Shown: piece by piece, positions 61,369 to 64,000 of the stretch
Layout of the letters: every line of letters starts with the position of its first letter
Numbering within the stretch: position 1 is the first letter of the stretch
Assembly: GCF_017877055.1 (NCBI RefSeq)
Contig: NZ_JAGIPG010000007.1
Coordinates: forward strand, 1 to 64,000
Length of the DNA stretch: 64,000 bases
Direction: 5' to 3'
From: Neorhizobium galegae
Lineage (GTDB): Bacteria > Pseudomonadota > Alphaproteobacteria > Rhizobiales > Rhizobiaceae
The notes under the pieces: generated by a model
What the model saw: only the letters and a program-made list of their open reading frames with translations
The model's database searches: none
Told to the model about the DNA's origin: nothing
Made by a program: the position numbers and the translations under genes

Positions 61369-62247
61369 ATGGAAGCGAGCAACCGCAAATCTCAAGTGCT
61401 CAAGACACATTTCGACCGCCACCGTTCCAGCCTGAGCAGATCGGAACTTGTCGTAGCCGAACATTTGCTCGCGATTCCGATCGACGTTCTTATTTTCCGA
61501 AGTGCCGAAGAAATTGCGGTCGAAACCGGAACGAGCGACGCAACTGTGATCAGGACTGCGAAGCGGCTGGGGTTCAGCGGTCTGCCCGAATTGAAACGCC
61601 TGTCCAGCCGGGTTATGGCCAAGACCATTCCCGCAGCGGATCGGCTGGAGCAGCGTTTTCGAGCGACCGGTGACGATCTGGCGAAGGTGGCGAACCAGAT
61701 GTTCGTCGAGGCCTGCGAGGTTCTGACATCGACGAAAGACGCGCTGGATGAACAGGCGCTCCGTTCCGCCGTTGGCATGGTCGAAGAGGCCGATACCGTG
61801 TGGTGCCTGGGCATGGGCACATCCGAAACACCGGCGAAACATTGCGCGACTGCATTGAGCAGGGTCGGTGTGCGCACTCGCTGTTCGGGAGCGTCGGGCT
61901 TCGCGCTCGCCAACGAGCTGATCGATCTCCGTCCGCAAGATGTGGTCGTGCTGTTTCATGCCTCGCGGGAGGTGCCGGAGCTGAAGCTTGTCGTCGCCCA
62001 GATTGCTGCGATCGGATGCAAAGTCATCCTCGTCTGCGGTATTCAATTGCAGGAAATCTATCGCGATAAGGTATCGGCCATCCTGACCTGTCTCGGCGTT
62101 CGATCCAAATTGGCCAGCTGGAACGTTAGCGCTATCGTGCTGGCGGATATCATGACCTACGGCGTGGCGGTTCGAAGCAAGGATCGTGCGCTCGCCGCAA
62201 AGAAGCGACTTGCCGAACTCAGAACCGGCGTAGACCGCGGCGACTGA
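61369..62247 (+). CDS. MurR/RpiR-family transcriptional regulator
   Basis: A 292-aa regulator. N-terminal HTH_6: LSRSELVVAEHLLAIPIDVL, RSAEEIAVETGTSDATVIRT, KRLGFSGLPELKRLSS. C-terminal SIS sugar-isomerase domain: VWCLGMGTSETPAKHCATAL, VVVLFHASREVPELK, a phosphosugar sensor fold. ATG 61369 with GAGG upstream. It may control the TonB-dependent receptor downstream; inverted repeats lie between them. Confidence 0.88.
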   Translation: MEASNRKSQVLKTHFDRHRSSLSRSELVVAEHLLAIPIDVLIFRSAEEIAVETGTSDATVIRTAKRLGFSGLPELKRLSSRVMAKTIPAADRLEQRFRATGDDLAKVANQMFVEACEVLTSTKDALDEQALRSAVGMVEEADTVWCLGMGTSETPAKHCATALSRVGVRTRCSGASGFALANELIDLRPQDVVVLFHASREVPELKLVVAQIAAIGCKVILVCGIQLQEIYRDKVSAILTCLGVRSKLASWNVSAIVLADIMTYGVAVRSKDRALAAKKRLAELRTGVDRGD

Positions 62248-62257
62248 CGCCCTTCAC

Positions 62258-62313
62258 AATAAATATGACTTCTGCAGTTATGTTTATTGAAATCCTCACT
62301 ACAATCTTGTAGT
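62258..62313. promoter_or_regulatory. Two inverted repeats between the RpiR gene and the receptor gene
   Basis: AATAAATATGAC and GTTATGTTTATT (62258-62288) form an inverted repeat with 7-base spacer and 10 of 12 positions paired. ACTACAA-TC-TTGTAGT (62298-62313) is a perfect inverted repeat. Either could be an RpiR operator or an iron-regulatory site; no exact known box was recognised. Confidence 0.45.
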
Positions 62314-62502
62314 CAACGCGACATCCGAGTTTTCCATCACCGCAGGTCGCTATGAATCGCTCCCATCCTCCCCTACGCTTTTAGTGCTTTGCGAACGGCA
62401 TGATTGCCGGCGCCGGCCGTCGGACTGAATCTCACATCCACGTGTGGCCAGATCAAAACCGCGCGACGCCTTCGCCCGGAGCGGACTTCCTGTGCCTTCA
62501 AC

Positions 62503-62521
62503 TGATATCAGGGGGATATCA
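62503..62521 (+). promoter_or_regulatory. Hairpin presenting the ribosome-binding site of the receptor gene
   Basis: TGATATC-AGGGG-GATATCA: a perfect 7-bp stem whose five-base loop is the ribosome-binding sequence, ending directly before the ATG at 62522. It could limit or time translation of the receptor. Confidence 0.45.
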
Positions 62522-64000
62522 ATGCTCAAACGAAATAACGCCTTCAGGACGGCACTGCTTGCCGCGGCTGCCCTTGTGCCCTTCCAGAGTTTTGGTCAGG
62601 ACGCGGATACAACCCTGGAGCCGATCGTCATTACCGGAAATTGGCTGGACCAGCCCAACGAGGAAAAGGTTCTCAAGCACGCCGGCGCGCGCACCATCCT
62701 CGAACGCAAGGCATTCGAGGAGCGCGGCGTTCAGGATATCCGCGATGCGCTCAATCAAATCCCCGGCGTTCAGGTGCAGGAAAGTAACGGCACAGGCGGC
62801 AGCGATGTTTCGCTGAACCTCGGCGTGCGCGGCCTCGCCTCCCGGCTTTCTCCCCGGTCGACGGTCCTCATGGACGGCATCCCGCTGTCCTACGCGCCTT
62901 ATGGCCAGCCGCAACTTTCGCTGTTTCCGCTGACACTCGGCAATGTCGATACGGTCGATGTCGTGCGCGGCGCAGGCTCGGTGCGCTACGGGCCGCAAAA
63001 TGTCGGCGGCATCATCAATTTCGTGACGCATCCAATCCCAGATGACCCAACAGTTCGGTTCGGCTCCGGCACGGAGATTGCCGGCAATAATAGGCACGTG
63101 AAGGCGACCCCGACGTTCTTCGTCGGCGGCACCAATGATGATGGTCTGGGCGCCGCCCTCCTCTATTCGGGCATCCACGGCGAAGGGTTTCGCGACAGCA
63201 GCGACCGCTCGGATATCGACGACCTTATCCTGAAGGGCAAGTACGAGCTTTCGGATACCGATACGCTCGGCATCCAGTACCACCACTATAGTGGCGAAGG
63301 TACGATGCCGGGCGGCCTGACGAGCGCTGAATATGCCGATGATCCTTATCAGTCGACCCGACGCTGGGACGACTTCAGTGGACGTCGCAATGATATTTCG
63401 CTGCGCTATCAACACGATGACGGTGAGAACAATTTCGAGGTTCTTGCCTATTATGTGAACTCGTTCCGCGGCAGCCATGTGGAGCAGCAGGGAACGGGCG
63501 CAAGCGCCGGACTTTACCGCCTGACATCGGCACCGCGCGAATACGAATATTTCGGCATCGAGCCGCGCTACTCCCGTCTTTTCGAACTCGGTGGCACCAA
63601 TCACGAACTGACGATCGGCTACCGTTTCCTGTGGGAGGAAAGCTCGGAGGTCGCAGCGCGAACTGCCTTCTACAACAGAGCAACTGGCATCAATCCCAAT
63701 AGCCTCGCGATGAGCACCTACCAGACGAGTGATGGCGGAACGACGGCGCATGCCTTCTACATCGACGACAAGATAGAGGTCGGTAATTGGACAATCACCC
63801 CGGGCGTCCGTTACGAAATGATCAGCACCCACAACGACGTGGCCAATCTCACGGCCGGGGTGGTGACGAGCGCCTCCAATCCGCAAATCGATGCCCGAGA
63901 AATTCTTCCCACGCTTTCCGTTGCTTATCAGATCAACGACGCCTGGAGTGTTTTCGCAAACGCCGGCGTCTCCTTCGGCCCTCAACAATATAGCCACCTG
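62522..64000 (+). CDS. TonB-dependent outer-membrane receptor (FecA-like), cut by window end
   Basis: The first 493 codons of a TonB-dependent receptor. Sec signal FRTALLAAAALVPFQSFGQ, then a TonB-box-like LEPIVITGNW, plug domain (ARTILERKAFEERGVQDIRD, ALNQIPGVQVQE, NLGVRGLASRLSPRSTVLMD, VDVVRGAGSVRYGPQNVGGI) and the first barrel strands. Plug details (GIPLSYAPYGQPQLSLFPLT) resemble FecA-type ferric-citrate receptors. The extended N-terminal signalling domain of FecA is absent, so it should not signal to a sigma factor by itself. The likely ligand is a ferric siderophore or citrate; the RpiR neighbour would also allow a sugar complex. Confidence 0.88.
   Translation, partial: MLKRNNAFRTALLAAAALVPFQSFGQDADTTLEPIVITGNWLDQPNEEKVLKHAGARTILERKAFEERGVQDIRDALNQIPGVQVQESNGTGGSDVSLNLGVRGLASRLSPRSTVLMDGIPLSYAPYGQPQLSLFPLTLGNVDTVDVVRGAGSVRYGPQNVGGIINFVTHPIPDDPTVRFGSGTEIAGNNRHVKATPTFFVGGTNDDGLGAALLYSGIHGEGFRDSSDRSDIDDLILKGKYELSDTDTLGIQYHHYSGEGTMPGGLTSAEYADDPYQSTRRWDDFSGRRNDISLRYQHDDGENNFEVLAYYVNSFRGSHVEQQGTGASAGLYRLTSAPREYEYFGIEPRYSRLFELGGTNHELTIGYRFLWEESSEVAARTAFYNRATGINPNSLAMSTYQTSDGGTTAHAFYIDDKIEVGNWTITPGVRYEMISTHNDVANLTAGVVTSASNPQIDAREILPTLSVAYQINDAWSVFANAGVSFGPQQYSHL

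Noticed and set aside
1..64000. CRISPR array, prophage or integrative element
   Set aside because: No regularly spaced repeats, integrase, phage structural or conjugation genes were found; the only mobile element seen is the IS6 copy.

Overview
The window looks like part of a large accessory replicon or a catabolic region of a Rhizobiaceae-type alphaproteobacterium (Rhizobium, Agrobacterium, Ensifer or Shinella-like). Grounds: high GC, dense operons with ATGA/GTGA stop-start overlaps, five complete ABC uptake systems, many IclR/GntR/RpiR/LysR regulators next to the genes they probably control, and an IS6-family insertion with a rhizobial flavour. The genus assignment is inferred from protein family resemblance only. 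No rRNA, tRNA, CRISPR array or phage structural gene was seen.

Layout. 1-5430 (minus): a quinate/shikimate-type operon, with a dehydroshikimate dehydratase (cut by the window edge), an aldo/keto reductase, a polar-amino-acid-type ABC transporter, a shikimate dehydrogenase, and a dead sugar-isomerase-like gene at its head. 5538-10270: a zinc alcohol dehydrogenase / MaoC hydratase / CoA-transferase operon divergent from two tandem IclR regulators, with three palindromic sites between them. 10437-20380 (plus): an amide/nitrile system. It has AmiC-like and AmiR-like (ANTAR) regulators, two intrinsic terminators in leader positions that look like ANTAR attenuators, a five-gene urea/amide-type ABC transporter, a double-domain nitrilase-family hydrolase and an Fe-dependent alcohol dehydrogenase. 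20381-21142 holds two gene ruins. 21143-22270 is a Tat-exported nitroreductase-like protein.

22514-29986 (plus): a small XRE regulator translationally coupled to six hydrogenase-4/complex I-like genes. The large subunit has lost three of the four nickel cysteines, so the complex cannot be a normal [NiFe] hydrogenase and fits the Ehr (energy-converting hydrogenase-related) class. 30028-40246 (minus): a LysR ruin, an intact LysR, a carboxylesterase, a spermidine/putrescine-type ABC transporter, a dipeptidase-family protein without the HxD metal motif, a DsbA-fold isomerase and a flavin monooxygenase. 40596-41413 is an IS6-family element next to the C-terminal stump of a GNAT acetyltransferase.

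42363-44872 (plus): a peptide/opine-type binding protein and an alpha/beta hydrolase. 45129-50464 (minus): an SGNH hydrolase, an aconitase paralogue, a threonine-aldolase-like PLP enzyme and an aldo/keto reductase. 50577-60547 (minus): a dipeptide-type ABC system with two paralogous binding proteins, an Ntn-fold acyltransferase, an amidohydrolase and an alpha/beta hydrolase, divergent from a GntR regulator. A 28-bp operator-like block occurs twice in this cluster with the same internal spacing. 61369-64000 (plus): an RpiR regulator and a TonB-dependent receptor that runs off the window.

The most interesting signals are the paired ANTAR-type leaders of the amide operon, the cysteine-depleted hydrogenase-like complex, the repeated GntR-linked block, and the nitrilase with a disabled second domain.
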